DNA from: Candidatus Pullichristensenella stercorigallinarum
GTDB lineage: Bacteria; Bacillota; Clostridia; Christensenellales; Aristaeellaceae
Reading direction: 5' to 3'
Assembly: GCA_018712945.1 (NCBI GenBank)
Contig: DVFZ01000122.1
Span: forward strand, 25,322 to 89,321
DNA length: 64,000 bases
The notes below the pieces were generated by a model that was not told the origin of the DNA, ran no database searches, and was given only the letters and a program-made list of their open reading frames with translations. This document shows, piece by piece, positions 27,681-36,910 of this stretch. Made by a program: the position numbers and the translations under genes. Positions within the stretch are counted from its first letter, which is position 1; each line of letters opens with the position of its first letter.

Positions 27681-28208
27681 ATGATGAACGACATGAACGT
27701 ATCCTTCGCCGCTGGCGCACTGGTTGGCATTCTGCTGGTGATTTTGTTTGCGCTGTGGAAAAAGCGCCGGGGAACCGAGCCGCGCTATGACGAGCGGCAG
27801 GTGGTGGCCCGCGCCAAGGCGGCGCAGCTGGCGCTGGGCGTGCTTGCGGCGCTGATGCTGGTCAACGGCTTTGTGCGGGAAATCCTGCAAACGGCCTGGG
27901 CGGGGCCGTTTCTGGAGGCGGGCACGCTGCTGATGGCGGCGGCTACGGTCTATGTACTGCGCTGCGTATGGACAGACGCATATTTCTCCCTCCGGGAGCG
28001 GCCAAAGACCTGGGCGCACATTTTTGCCGTGGTGATGGTGCTCAACGCCGTGCTGGGCGTCGTGTCCATCCTGCGGGGCGAAATGGTTGAAAACGGCCTG
28101 CTCACCTTCCGCGCCGCAAATCCGATGCTCGCGGCCATGTTCGCAGTGCTGCTGATCGCCCTCGCCCTCAAGCGCCGCAAGGACAGGCGGGAGGAGGCGG
28201 AAACGTGA
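27681..28208 (+). CDS. Four-TM-type membrane protein (DUF2178-like YDERQ motif)
   Basis: MMNDMNVSFAAGALVGILLVILFALWKK...YDERQVVARAKAAQLALGVLAAL; GGAGG RBS; paralogue of the next gene. Confidence 0.65.
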   Translation: MMNDMNVSFAAGALVGILLVILFALWKKRRGTEPRYDERQVVARAKAAQLALGVLAALMLVNGFVREILQTAWAGPFLEAGTLLMAAATVYVLRCVWTDAYFSLRERPKTWAHIFAVVMVLNAVLGVVSILRGEMVENGLLTFRAANPMLAAMFAVLLIALALKRRKDRREEAET

Positions 28209-28648
28209 GCGGCGAAAAGCGGAAATACGACGAGAGGCAGGCCCTTTCCCGCGCCCGGGCCGGGCAAATGGCCTTCTGGATACTGGCGGCGATGGTGTCG
28301 GCGAATTGCCTGCTGCGGGAGATTCTGGGCAGACCCTGGGCCACGCCGTTTGCGGAGGAGGTAATTCTCATTTTACCGCCCCTCATCGCCTGGCGCGTGC
28401 GCTGCATCTGGACAGACGCCGACGCCCCTTTGCACGACAGGCAGCGGAGGAGCTTAGGGCTTGACATCGCCAAAATCGTAACGTCCCTGCTGCTGGGCAT
28501 TCAGGGCATCCGCCGCGGCCTGACGGCGGAAAACGGCATGTTGACCGAGGAGTGCGCGTGGCTGTTGTTTGCGTTGGGCTTTGGGGCCATCCTGATCGCC
28601 TCGGCACTCCGGCGGCGCAAGGACGCTCGGGAGGAGGCGGAGGAATGA
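28205..28648 (+). CDS. Membrane protein paralogue (YDERQ motif)
   Basis: GTG start overlapping previous stop; KYDERQALSRARAGQMAFWILAAMVSANCLLREILGRPW parallels the upstream gene. Confidence 0.65.
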   Translation: MSGEKRKYDERQALSRARAGQMAFWILAAMVSANCLLREILGRPWATPFAEEVILILPPLIAWRVRCIWTDADAPLHDRQRRSLGLDIAKIVTSLLLGIQGIRRGLTAENGMLTEECAWLLFALGFGAILIASALRRRKDAREEAEE

Positions 28649-28836
28649 AAAACCTGCGTCTGAAAGCGGCGCGCGCGGCGCTGGATTTGTCCCAGCAGGA
28701 GCTGGCCGAGCGCGTGGGCGTTTCCCGCCAGACCATCAACGCCATCGAAAAAGGCGATTACAACCCCACCATCAACCTCTGCCTGAAAATCTGCCATGTC
28801 CTGGGCAAGACGCTGGATGAACTTTTCTGGGAGTAG
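28645..28836 (+). CDS. XRE-family HTH regulator (YozG-like small Cro/CI)
   Basis: MKNLRLKAARAALDLSQQELAERVGVSRQTINAIEKGDYNPTINLCLKICHVLGKTLDELFWE. Confidence 0.9.
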   Translation: MKNLRLKAARAALDLSQQELAERVGVSRQTINAIEKGDYNPTINLCLKICHVLGKTLDELFWE

Positions 28837-28856
28837 CGTCAGTGCCCGCTGTCCAT

Positions 28857-28906
28857 GCCCCGCGCAAGGAAGCGTTCTTCGCCTCCTTGCGCGGGGTGTG
28901 TTTTTA
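28857..28906 (+). terminator. Rho-independent terminator
   Basis: CCCCGCGCAAGGA...TCCTTGCGCGGGG followed by TGTGTTTTTA. Confidence 0.8.
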
Positions 28907-28923
28907 GAAAACGATTTTTTATG

Positions 28924-28952
28924 TTGACAATTTCTAAAAGATGATATATCAT
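28924..28952 (+). promoter_or_regulatory. Sigma-A-type promoter of sugar operon
   Basis: TTGACA-17 bp-TATCAT upstream of ORF 29044. Confidence 0.6.
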
Positions 28953-29043
28953 TGATTGTACGCGGAGAATTCATTTTGCGTGCATTTTGTGTGCGTTTCG
29001 AACAAGTTATACATCAAATAAAAAGCATTAAGGAGGAAACATT

Positions 29044-30039
29044 ATGGGAACCAGACCGGTAACGCTGTGCACCGCCCAGTGGGCGGATGTGCCCTTCGAT
29101 GAGCTGTGTGTATTGGCCAAAAAAATGGGCTATGACGGCTTGGAGCTTGCCTGCTGGGGCAATGGCCTTGATATCGACAAGGCGCTTACAGATGATTCCT
29201 ACGTTGCCTGGATTAAGGAAAACCTGGAAAAGAACGGCCTGATTATGAAGGCGTTGGCTTGCCACATCATCGGCCAGTGTGTGGGCGATTTGCCCGACCC
29301 GCGGTTGGATAACTTCGCGCCCCCGGCGCTCGCCGGCCAGCCGGAAGCCATCCAGAAATGGGCTGTCGAGACGATGAAGAAGGCCCCCGCCGCCGCCGCC
29401 AAATTCGGCGTGAAGATCATCACCGGCTTTACCGGCTCGCCCATCTGGCGCTATCTCTATTCCTTCCCGCAGACCCCCGAGCAGATGGTGGAGGACGGCT
29501 TTGACGAGATCGTCCGCCTCTGGACGCCGATTCTGGACGAGTTTAAGAAGTACGGCGTGGTGTTCGCCCTGGAAGTGCATCCCGGCGAAATCGCCTTCGA
29601 CTACTATTCCACCAAGAAGCTGCTGGACAAGTTTGCCGACCGCCCCGAGTTCGGCCTCAACTTCGACCCCAGCCACCTGCTGTGGCAGGGCATCACCCCG
29701 CATCTGTTCCTGCAGGACTTCATCGACCGCGTGTATCATGTGCACATGAAGGACGCGCAGGTCACGCTCGACGGCCGCAGCGGCCTGCTCGGCTCGCATA
29801 TCGACTTTGGCGACCTGCGCCGCGGCTGGAACTTCCGCTCGCTGGGGCATGGCGGCGTCAACTTTGAGGAGATCATCCGCGTGCTCAATGCCGCCGGATA
29901 CGAAGGCCCCCTCTCCGTGGAGTGGGAAGACAGCGGCATGGACCGCATCGAGGGCGCGACCGAGGCGGCCGCCTTTGTCCGCAAGGTCGATTTCAAGCCC
30001 TCCACCTTCAAGTTTGACGATGCGATTTCCAACAAGTAG
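29044..30039 (+). CDS. Sugar phosphate isomerase/epimerase (AP-endonuclease 2-like TIM barrel)
   Basis: KKMGYDGLELACWGNGLDIDKAL; GLNFDPSHLLWQGITPHLFLQDFIDRVYHVHMKDA. Confidence 0.85.
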   Translation: MGTRPVTLCTAQWADVPFDELCVLAKKMGYDGLELACWGNGLDIDKALTDDSYVAWIKENLEKNGLIMKALACHIIGQCVGDLPDPRLDNFAPPALAGQPEAIQKWAVETMKKAPAAAAKFGVKIITGFTGSPIWRYLYSFPQTPEQMVEDGFDEIVRLWTPILDEFKKYGVVFALEVHPGEIAFDYYSTKKLLDKFADRPEFGLNFDPSHLLWQGITPHLFLQDFIDRVYHVHMKDAQVTLDGRSGLLGSHIDFGDLRRGWNFRSLGHGGVNFEEIIRVLNAAGYEGPLSVEWEDSGMDRIEGATEAAAFVRKVDFKPSTFKFDDAISNK

Positions 30040-30051
30040 GAGGAACGGGCA

Positions 30052-31194
30052 ATGGCAAAGCAGATTCGTTACGGCATGGTCGGCGGCGGACTGAACGCCT
30101 TCATCGGCGAGGTGCACCGCAAGGCCCTGAACTTTGACACCCGCGCGGAGCTGGTAGCCGGCTCCTTCAGCTCCCACGCCGACCGCAACGCCGCCACCGG
30201 CGAAGCCTACTGCCTCGACCCGGCGCGCGTATACGCCAGCTACGAGGAAATGGCCAAGGCCGAGGCCGCGCGTGAGGATGGCATTGACTTTGTCAGCGTC
30301 GTCACCCCCAACAACATGCACTATCCGGTCTGCAAGGCGTTTTTGGAGGCCGGCATCAACGTGGTGTGCGAAAAGCCGCTGTGCTTTACCGTGGCGCAGG
30401 CCGAAGAACTGTGCCGCCTCAGCCGCGAAAAGGGCCTGTTGTTCGGCGTTACATATACCTACACCGGCTATACCATGGCCAAGGTGATGAAGGAAATGAT
30501 CGCCGGTGGCAAGATCGGCAAGGTCGTCGCCGTCAACGCCGAATACGCGCAGGATTGGCTGCTGGGCGAACTGGCCACCGGCAACAATACGCAGACCAAT
30601 ATCGCCGTGTGGCGCACCGACCCCGCCATGTCCGGCGCGGCCAACTGCGTTGGCGATATCGGCACGCACGTTGAAAACTTCATTCACTACGTCACCGGCC
30701 TGAAGATCAAGCGCCTGTTGGCCACCACCAACACCTATGGCAAGGCCCTGGATTTGAACGCCAACGTCCTTGTCGAGTACGAAAACGGCGCCAACGGCGC
30801 CTACTGGTGCTCGCAGGTGGCGGCCGGACACTACAACGGCCTGGTGGCGCGCGTCTATGGCGACAAGGGCGCCCTGGAGTGGGTGCAGGAAGACCCCGAG
30901 CATTTGCGCTATACGCCCGTTGACGGGCCTACGCAGGTGCTTGCCCGCGGCACGGGCTGCGTCAAGGAAAAGGCCGCGGCCACGGGCCGTCTGCCCTCCG
31001 GCCATCCCGAGGGCATCTATGTGGCTTTCGCCAACATCTACAGGAACTATGTTTCCGCGCTCATCGCCCGCAAAAACGGCGAGGACGCGGCTGGTTACGA
31101 TTTCCCCACCGTGGAGGACGGCGTAAGCGGCGTGCGCTTTATCCAGGCTGTTGTAGACAGCGCCGCCAGCAACGCCGCGTGGGTGGAACTCTGA
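30052..31194 (+). CDS. Gfo/Idh/MocA family oxidoreductase
   Basis: GMVGGGLNAFIGEVHRKAL; VVCEKPLCFTVAQAEELCRLSREKGLLFGVTYTYTGY. Confidence 0.9.
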   Translation: MAKQIRYGMVGGGLNAFIGEVHRKALNFDTRAELVAGSFSSHADRNAATGEAYCLDPARVYASYEEMAKAEAAREDGIDFVSVVTPNNMHYPVCKAFLEAGINVVCEKPLCFTVAQAEELCRLSREKGLLFGVTYTYTGYTMAKVMKEMIAGGKIGKVVAVNAEYAQDWLLGELATGNNTQTNIAVWRTDPAMSGAANCVGDIGTHVENFIHYVTGLKIKRLLATTNTYGKALDLNANVLVEYENGANGAYWCSQVAAGHYNGLVARVYGDKGALEWVQEDPEHLRYTPVDGPTQVLARGTGCVKEKAAATGRLPSGHPEGIYVAFANIYRNYVSALIARKNGEDAAGYDFPTVEDGVSGVRFIQAVVDSAASNAAWVEL

Positions 31195-31237
31195 TCCTGA
31201 TTGGCAAGTTGCCAATAAATCATAGGAGGGTTTTACG

Positions 31238-32275
31238 ATGAAAAAGGTATTTGCCCTGGTTCTTGTCCTGACGATGCTCCTTTGCTCGGTTGCGTTTGCC
31301 GCCGATACGGACATCGCCATCCTCGTGCCCAACGCCGACCACGGCTGGACGGGCGCGGTCATGACCTATGCCGAGGAAAAGGCTGCCGCCATCAATGAGG
31401 AAGGCACCTACACGGCCCAGGTCATCACCTCTGCCGATCCTGCCAACCAGATCGCTCAGGTAGAGGACATCATCGAAAACGAGAGCGCCAATACCGTCGT
31501 CATCCTGCCGCAGGACAACACCCTGGAAGTGACGATGCGCCGCCTGGCCGACTCCGGCATCCCGTTTGTCATGTTCGACCGCGTGATTGATTCCGTGAGC
31601 GAGCAGGCCGTGGCCTCCGTCAAGGGCGATAACGAGGGCATCGGCGCCGAAACCGCCAAGCGCTTCATCGAAGACGGCATGGTTCCCGGCGACAAGATCC
31701 TCATCATCCCCGGCGACAACTCCTCTGTGCCGCAGATGCGCAACGATGGCTTCTTCTCCGTGCTGCTGGAGAACGGCTGGACGCAGGAGCAGGTGGACGC
31801 CATTGAGATGACCGCCTACACCGGCTGGAGCCGCAGCGAAGGCCGCCGCCTGTTCACCGAGTGGCTCGACAGCAAGACCGTCGAAGAAATCGCCGAGTAC
31901 AAGTGGATCTTCACCCACGACGATGAGATCGCCATGGGCATCCTCGAGGCGCTGCAGTCCTCCGAGATTGATGCTGAGAAGAAGGACGCCTTCCTCGCCG
32001 CTGGCGTGCACCTGGCCTCTTCTTCCGGCCTGAACGAGATCTATTCCGTGCTCAAGGGCATCCATCAGCGCGATTATTCCGCTGAGGTCGCGGGCCTTGC
32101 CGATCTGTTCTCCGTCACCTATGACCCGGCCATGATTGAGGACGCCATCGACGATATGATCGCGTACCTCAATGGCGAAGAAGTGACCAAGGATCACGTT
32201 ATCGCCGTACACGTCGTGGATGCCAACAACGTCAACGACTACGTGGGCTTCGGTGACGCCGTTGCCGCCGAATAA
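31238..32275 (+). CDS. Sugar ABC transporter periplasmic-binding protein (RbsB/peripla_BP_4)
   Basis: Signal peptide MKKVFALVLVLTMLLCSVAFA; DIAILVPNADHGWTGAVMTYAEEKA; operon context. Confidence 0.88.
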   Translation: MKKVFALVLVLTMLLCSVAFAADTDIAILVPNADHGWTGAVMTYAEEKAAAINEEGTYTAQVITSADPANQIAQVEDIIENESANTVVILPQDNTLEVTMRRLADSGIPFVMFDRVIDSVSEQAVASVKGDNEGIGAETAKRFIEDGMVPGDKILIIPGDNSSVPQMRNDGFFSVLLENGWTQEQVDAIEMTAYTGWSRSEGRRLFTEWLDSKTVEEIAEYKWIFTHDDEIAMGILEALQSSEIDAEKKDAFLAAGVHLASSSGLNEIYSVLKGIHQRDYSAEVAGLADLFSVTYDPAMIEDAIDDMIAYLNGEEVTKDHVIAVHVVDANNVNDYVGFGDAVAAE

Positions 32276-32292
32276 GCCAAGGGCCCCAAAAC

Positions 32293-32330
32293 CGCCCGCA
32301 GAGTCGCTACGCCCCTCTGCGGGCGTCTTT
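32293..32330 (+). terminator. Intercistronic stem-loop between binding-protein and ATPase genes
   Basis: CGCCCGCAGAG-loop-CTCTGCGGGCG followed by TCTTT. Confidence 0.6.
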
Positions 32331-32349
32331 GAAAGCAGAGGGAGATCAC

Positions 32350-33858
32350 ATGGAAATGCTCCGCATGACCGGTATATCCAAGGCGTTTTTTGGCGTGACC
32401 GTATTGGACAATGTGGATTTTTGCGTTGAGCAGGGCGAGGTACACGCGCTGCTGGGCGAAAACGGCGCCGGCAAATCCACGCTGATGAACATACTTGCGG
32501 GCGTATATACGCGCGATCAGGGCAGCATCGCCTTTGAGGGCAAAACGTTGGAACACGTCACCGTGCAGTCCTCTGAGCAGGCGGGCATCGCCTTTGTACA
32601 TCAGGAATTAAACCTGTTCAACGACTTGCGGGTGTATGAAAACATTTTTCTGCGCAAGGAGCGCTTGACGCGCCTGCACACGCTGGATAAAAAGCGCATG
32701 ATCGCCGAAACTGCCCAGCTCTTTGAAAGCCTTGGCGTGGATATCGACCCCACCGCCATGGTCAGCGAGCTGGAAACCAGCAAAAAGCAGCTTCTGGAAA
32801 TTGCCAAGGCGCTGCACGCCAACGCGAAGCTGCTGATCCTTGACGAGCCGACCACGGCCCTGAACAACAAGGAGATCGACCACCTTTTCTCCATCGTGCG
32901 CCGTCTGCGCGACGATGGCAAGTCCTTCATTTTCATTTCCCACAAAATGACGGAGATCTTCCAGATTGCCGACCGCTATACGGTCTTGCGGAACGGCAAA
33001 ATGATTCAGACCGGCAGAATCGCCGATATCACCCCCACCGAAGTGACCAAGCTGATGGTGGGCGAAAGCTATTCCGATGCGGATATTTATGCCGCGCGCG
33101 ACCTCGGCGAGCCAATCCTGGAAATGGAAAACCTTTCCGGGCAGGGCTTTGAAAACGTGAGCCTTTCCATCCGCCGGGGCGAAGTCGTCGGCTTTACGGG
33201 GTTAAAGGGCGCGGGCGTGAGCGAGCTTATGCAAACCATTTTCGGCGTGCTGCCCGTTTCCGGGGGCACGCTCAGAGTGGAAGGCCAGACGCTGGAAAAA
33301 AACAGCATCCATCGGGCCATGCGCAACAAAATCGCCATGATCGCCGCCAACCGGAAGGAAAATTCCATCCTGCCCGATTTTACGCTGCTGGAAAACAACT
33401 ATGTTTCCGAGCACACGCTTTCGAGCAAAAGGCCGCTGATCCATAAAAAGCAGGAAAAGCGGCGCTATGCGCGCCTGCACGATTTGCTCGGCATCAAATC
33501 CAACAGCGATTCCGACCTGATTACCAGCCTGAGCGGCGGCAACCAGCAAAAAGTCATCCTGGCGCGCTGGCTCAATACCGAAGCCGATATCCTGCTGATG
33601 GATAACCCCACGCAGGGCATCGACGTGGGCGCGAAGGCGGAAATTTACAAGCTGATCCTCGCCCTCGCCCGCGAGGGCAAGACCATACTGGTCAACACGC
33701 TGGAAATACCGGAGCTGCAAAAAGTGGCCGACCGCTGCGTGGTGTTTTATCACGGCCACGTGCAAAGCGTGTTTGAACATAGCCAGATCAGCGAGGAAAA
33801 CGTCATGCTTTCGGCGACGAACGCCATCAATGCAGTGGAAGGGGCGAGCATACAATGA
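32350..33858 (+). CDS. Sugar ABC transporter ATP-binding protein (RbsA/MglA type, two NBDs)
   Basis: GENGAGKSTLMNILAGVYTRDQG; LSGGNQQKVILARWLNTEADILLMDNPTQGIDVGAK. Confidence 0.92.
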   Translation: MEMLRMTGISKAFFGVTVLDNVDFCVEQGEVHALLGENGAGKSTLMNILAGVYTRDQGSIAFEGKTLEHVTVQSSEQAGIAFVHQELNLFNDLRVYENIFLRKERLTRLHTLDKKRMIAETAQLFESLGVDIDPTAMVSELETSKKQLLEIAKALHANAKLLILDEPTTALNNKEIDHLFSIVRRLRDDGKSFIFISHKMTEIFQIADRYTVLRNGKMIQTGRIADITPTEVTKLMVGESYSDADIYAARDLGEPILEMENLSGQGFENVSLSIRRGEVVGFTGLKGAGVSELMQTIFGVLPVSGGTLRVEGQTLEKNSIHRAMRNKIAMIAANRKENSILPDFTLLENNYVSEHTLSSKRPLIHKKQEKRRYARLHDLLGIKSNSDSDLITSLSGGNQQKVILARWLNTEADILLMDNPTQGIDVGAKAEIYKLILALAREGKTILVNTLEIPELQKVADRCVVFYHGHVQSVFEHSQISEENVMLSATNAINAVEGASIQ

Positions 33859-34883
33859 CCACACAGGCGCACAAGGGCAAGCGATCCCTGACAAAGACGC
33901 TGGGCAATTACAGCTTTATCCTCATCTTTGCCTTTATCCTCATTGCCTACCTCATCATCAACGCCGGCGCAACTACGCTCAACGGCGTGATGAACATCCT
34001 CCGCCACTCGGCCGTAGTGGGCATCATGGCCTTTGGCATGGGCCTTGTTATCATCACCGGCGGCATCGACCTGTCCGTGGGTTCAATGCTTTCGCTGATT
34101 GGCGGATTGGGCGTGGTGGCGTTCAACGCCTCCAACTCCGTGATACTTACGTTTTTGACGGTCGTGCTGGTCGGCTGTGTGCTGGGCTTTTTCAACGGCA
34201 TACTCATCGGCAAGGTGAAAATGCCGCCGTTCATCGTCACGCTGGCCACCATGCTGATTTACCGCTCCGTGGCGCAGTATTACCTGCGCACGCTGCGCCT
34301 GTCCATCTACAACATGGATGCCACGCTTTCGGCCTTTGATTCGTTCTACGACTTCGGCCAGTACAAAGTATTCGGCGTGATCCCGATGGCGGGCGTAATC
34401 ATGATCCTTGTCACGGTCATCATGGTGTTTGTCTCCACCTGCACAAAGTACGGCAAGAGCGTATACGCCGTGGGCAGCAACGAAAAGGCGGCGCGGCTGG
34501 CCGGTATCAACGTGGAATGGACGCATGTTTCCGTTTATACCATTACTGGCGCGCTGTGCGGCATCAGCGGCTTTATGTGGTTGGCCATGAACGGCTCGGT
34601 AGACCCGGCCACCATCGGCCAGAGCAACGAAATGTATGCCATTGCCGCGGTGGTTATCGGCGGCATCAGCATGAGCGGCGGCAAGGGCAAGCTGCTGGGC
34701 GTGCTGTTCGGCGCCATGAGCTACACCATCATTGATAAGATCATTTCCTCTCTGGGACTGGACGCTCTCATCAATGATACCATCAAGGGTTCCATTCTGC
34801 TGTTGGCGGTATTTGTGCAAATCGCCATTCCCGCCATTCGCAGCAAGTTCCAGCGCGTAAAGCCGGCCGGCAGTGCCGGCTGA
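33855..34883 (+). CDS. Sugar ABC transporter permease (RbsC type)
   Basis: GMGLVIITGGIDLSVGSMLSLIGGL; YAVGSNEKAARLAGINV; C-terminal AGSAG encoded by repeat B3. Confidence 0.92.
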   Translation: MTTQAHKGKRSLTKTLGNYSFILIFAFILIAYLIINAGATTLNGVMNILRHSAVVGIMAFGMGLVIITGGIDLSVGSMLSLIGGLGVVAFNASNSVILTFLTVVLVGCVLGFFNGILIGKVKMPPFIVTLATMLIYRSVAQYYLRTLRLSIYNMDATLSAFDSFYDFGQYKVFGVIPMAGVIMILVTVIMVFVSTCTKYGKSVYAVGSNEKAARLAGINVEWTHVSVYTITGALCGISGFMWLAMNGSVDPATIGQSNEMYAIAAVVIGGISMSGGKGKLLGVLFGAMSYTIIDKIISSLGLDALINDTIKGSILLLAVFVQIAIPAIRSKFQRVKPAGSAG

Positions 34884-35526
34884 CAGAGCTGCCGCTCGTG
34901 AGTGTCGAACCCCTGCCCCACGAGTAGAGGGCAGGGGTTCTTTGTTGCGTTTTGGATTGGGAGAGAGTGCGAAGCGCGCCGGACGGCCCATGAGCAGGGG
35001 CCATCCGGCTGTCGTTGTAACATCGGTGTGCCTTGCGGCAGCAAATGGGATTCTCAAGGAGGCCGGCAGTGCCGGCTGACAGAGCTGCCGCTCGTGAGCG
35101 GCGAACCCCTGCCCCACGAGTAGAGGGCAGGGGTTCTTTGTTGCGTTTTGGGTTGGGAGAGAGTGCGAAGCGCGCCGGACGGCCCACGAGCAGGGGCCGC
35201 CCGGCTGTCGTTGTAACATCAGTGTGCCTCGCGGCAGCAAATGGGATTCTCAAGGGACTTGTCCCTTGAGCGGGTGCGGGCAGAGTCCGCCGTAGCCCCG
35301 CCGGAGGCATGGCCTTGCTCGGATGGAAAGTAGAGTTCTACGCCCGCCGTTCTCTGGCGCGTCTGACAACAGGCTGGCCTGAGCGCACAAGTATTTCGCC
35401 CACTACCAACATACCGATCAAAATCCGACGCGCCATTTCCCACAGCGCCCTTGCCCCGATGGGGCAAGCAGCGCCACTCCGCACCTCCACAGCGTCCCTT
35501 GCCCCATCGGGGCAAGGCAGCGTCAT
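34866..35526 (+). repeat. Family B repeat, copy B3 (two tandem core units, then long tail)
   Basis: GCCGGCAGTGCCGGCTGACAGAGCTGCCGCTCGTGAG occurs at 34866 and again at 35062 (196-bp period). Confidence 0.87.
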
Positions 35527-35752
35527 CCAGAAGCGCCAGTTCTCGTCCAGAACCGCAACCGGACAAAGAAAATAGGGTCAATTCCAAACATTGTAAAGCC
35601 GCTTCATCGCAGTGCTGTGAAATAGCCAGCGCCGTTCCTTTCCCATCCCAGACGACCGCTTTGAATTCTTTGTGCCTGTATGAGACGGATGAAACGATTG
35701 GCCTTTCTGAAAGATAGCGTTTTGCCATGCTTTTCTATTGCCGGAAAAGGCT

Positions 35753-35802
35753 TGACAGATGTGTGGTGGGATGGTATAGTGATAGTTAGATATAGCTAAT
35801 TA
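35753..35802 (+). promoter_or_regulatory. Promoter of ZIP transporter with downstream palindromic operator
   Basis: TTGACA (35752-35757)-17-TATAGT (35775-35780); TAGTTAGATATAGCTAATTA dyad at 35783-35802. Confidence 0.5.
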
Positions 35803-35848
35803 CATCCGCCAATGGGCGGCCCAGCTGCGTTCCAGGGAGGATTTGTTT

Positions 35849-36649
35849 ATGAACGATTTGCTTCTCGCGTTTGCAATGACGCTCATTGCCGGACTGAGCA
35901 CCGGCATTGGCAGCTTGATTGCCTTTCTCGCCAAGCGCACCAGCCGCCGCTTTCTGTCGGTGAGTCTGGGCTTTTCGGCGGGCGTGATGGTTTATGTATC
36001 CATGGTGGAAATTCTCGCCACGGCGCGGGAATCGCTGGCGCGGCAATGGGGCGCGCGCGGCGGCGCGTGGGCCACGGTAGCGGCGTTTTTCGGAGGCATG
36101 CTGCTCATCGCCGTGATCGACAAGCTGATCCCCTCAGAGGAAAACCCCCATGAGGTGCGCCTGGTGGAAAACGAGCGGAAAAGCGCGCCGCGGCCGCAAA
36201 AGCTGATGCGCATGGGTGTGCTTACAGCGTTGGCCATTGCCGTACACAACTTCCCCGAGGGACTGGCGACGTTTGTTTCCGCCCTGCAAGAGCCAAACGT
36301 GGCCATTCCCATCGTGGCGGCCATCGCTATTCACAATATTCCCGAGGGCATTGCCGTTTCCGTACCCATTTATCAGGCTACTGGCTCGCGGCGCAAGGCG
36401 TTCTGCTATTCGTTCCTTTCCGGCCTGGCCGAGCCGCTGGGCGCGGTGGTGGGCTATCTGCTGCTTTTGCCGGTGATGAACGACGCCGTGTTTGGCATTA
36501 TTTTCGCCGGTGTAGCGGGCATCATGGTGTTTATCTCCTTTGACGAGCTGTTGCCCGCCGCCCGCGAATACGGCGAACACCATCTATCCATTTACGGCCT
36601 GATCTCCGGCATGGCGGTAATGGCCGTAAGCCTTTTATTGTTTTTATAG
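35849..36649 (+). CDS. ZIP-family metal transporter (ZupT-like)
   Basis: [22 protein letters not shown] and [18 protein letters not shown] HNxPEG motifs. Confidence 0.92.
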   Translation: MNDLLLAFAMTLIAGLSTGIGSLIAFLAKRTSRRFLSVSLGFSAGVMVYVSMVEILATARESLARQWGARGGAWATVAAFFGGMLLIAVIDKLIPSEENPHEVRLVENERKSAPRPQKLMRMGVLTALAIAVHNFPEGLATFVSALQEPNVAIPIVAAIAIHNIPEGIAVSVPIYQATGSRRKAFCYSFLSGLAEPLGAVVGYLLLLPVMNDAVFGIIFAGVAGIMVFISFDELLPAAREYGEHHLSIYGLISGMAVMAVSLLLFL

Positions 36650-36651
36650 AG

Positions 36652-36910
36652 GGCGGCAGTGCCGCCAGCCAGAGCTGCCGCGTTTGTGTGATCGCCCCTC
36701 TGCCCCGTGGATTATGGGGCAGGGGGGCTTTGTTGCGTTTCTGGTTGGGGAAGAGTGCGAAGCGCACTGGGCGGCTCAGGAGCAGGAGCCGTCCGGCGTG
36801 TGTTCGTACTCTCATATCAATCGGAACGCAACAAAACACGCCTGCCCCCTACTCGTGGGGCAGGCGTGTGTCGCTCCAACGCAGCAGCGCTGTCAGCCGG
36901 CACTGCCGGC
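36652..36910. repeat. Family B repeat, copy B4 (two half-units facing each other between convergent genes)
   Basis: GGCGGCAGTGCCGCC...GGGGCAGGGGGGCTTTGTTGCGTTT from the left; reverse complement ...AAACGCAACAAAACACGCCTGCCCC...GCCGGCACTGCCGGC from the right. Confidence 0.85.
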
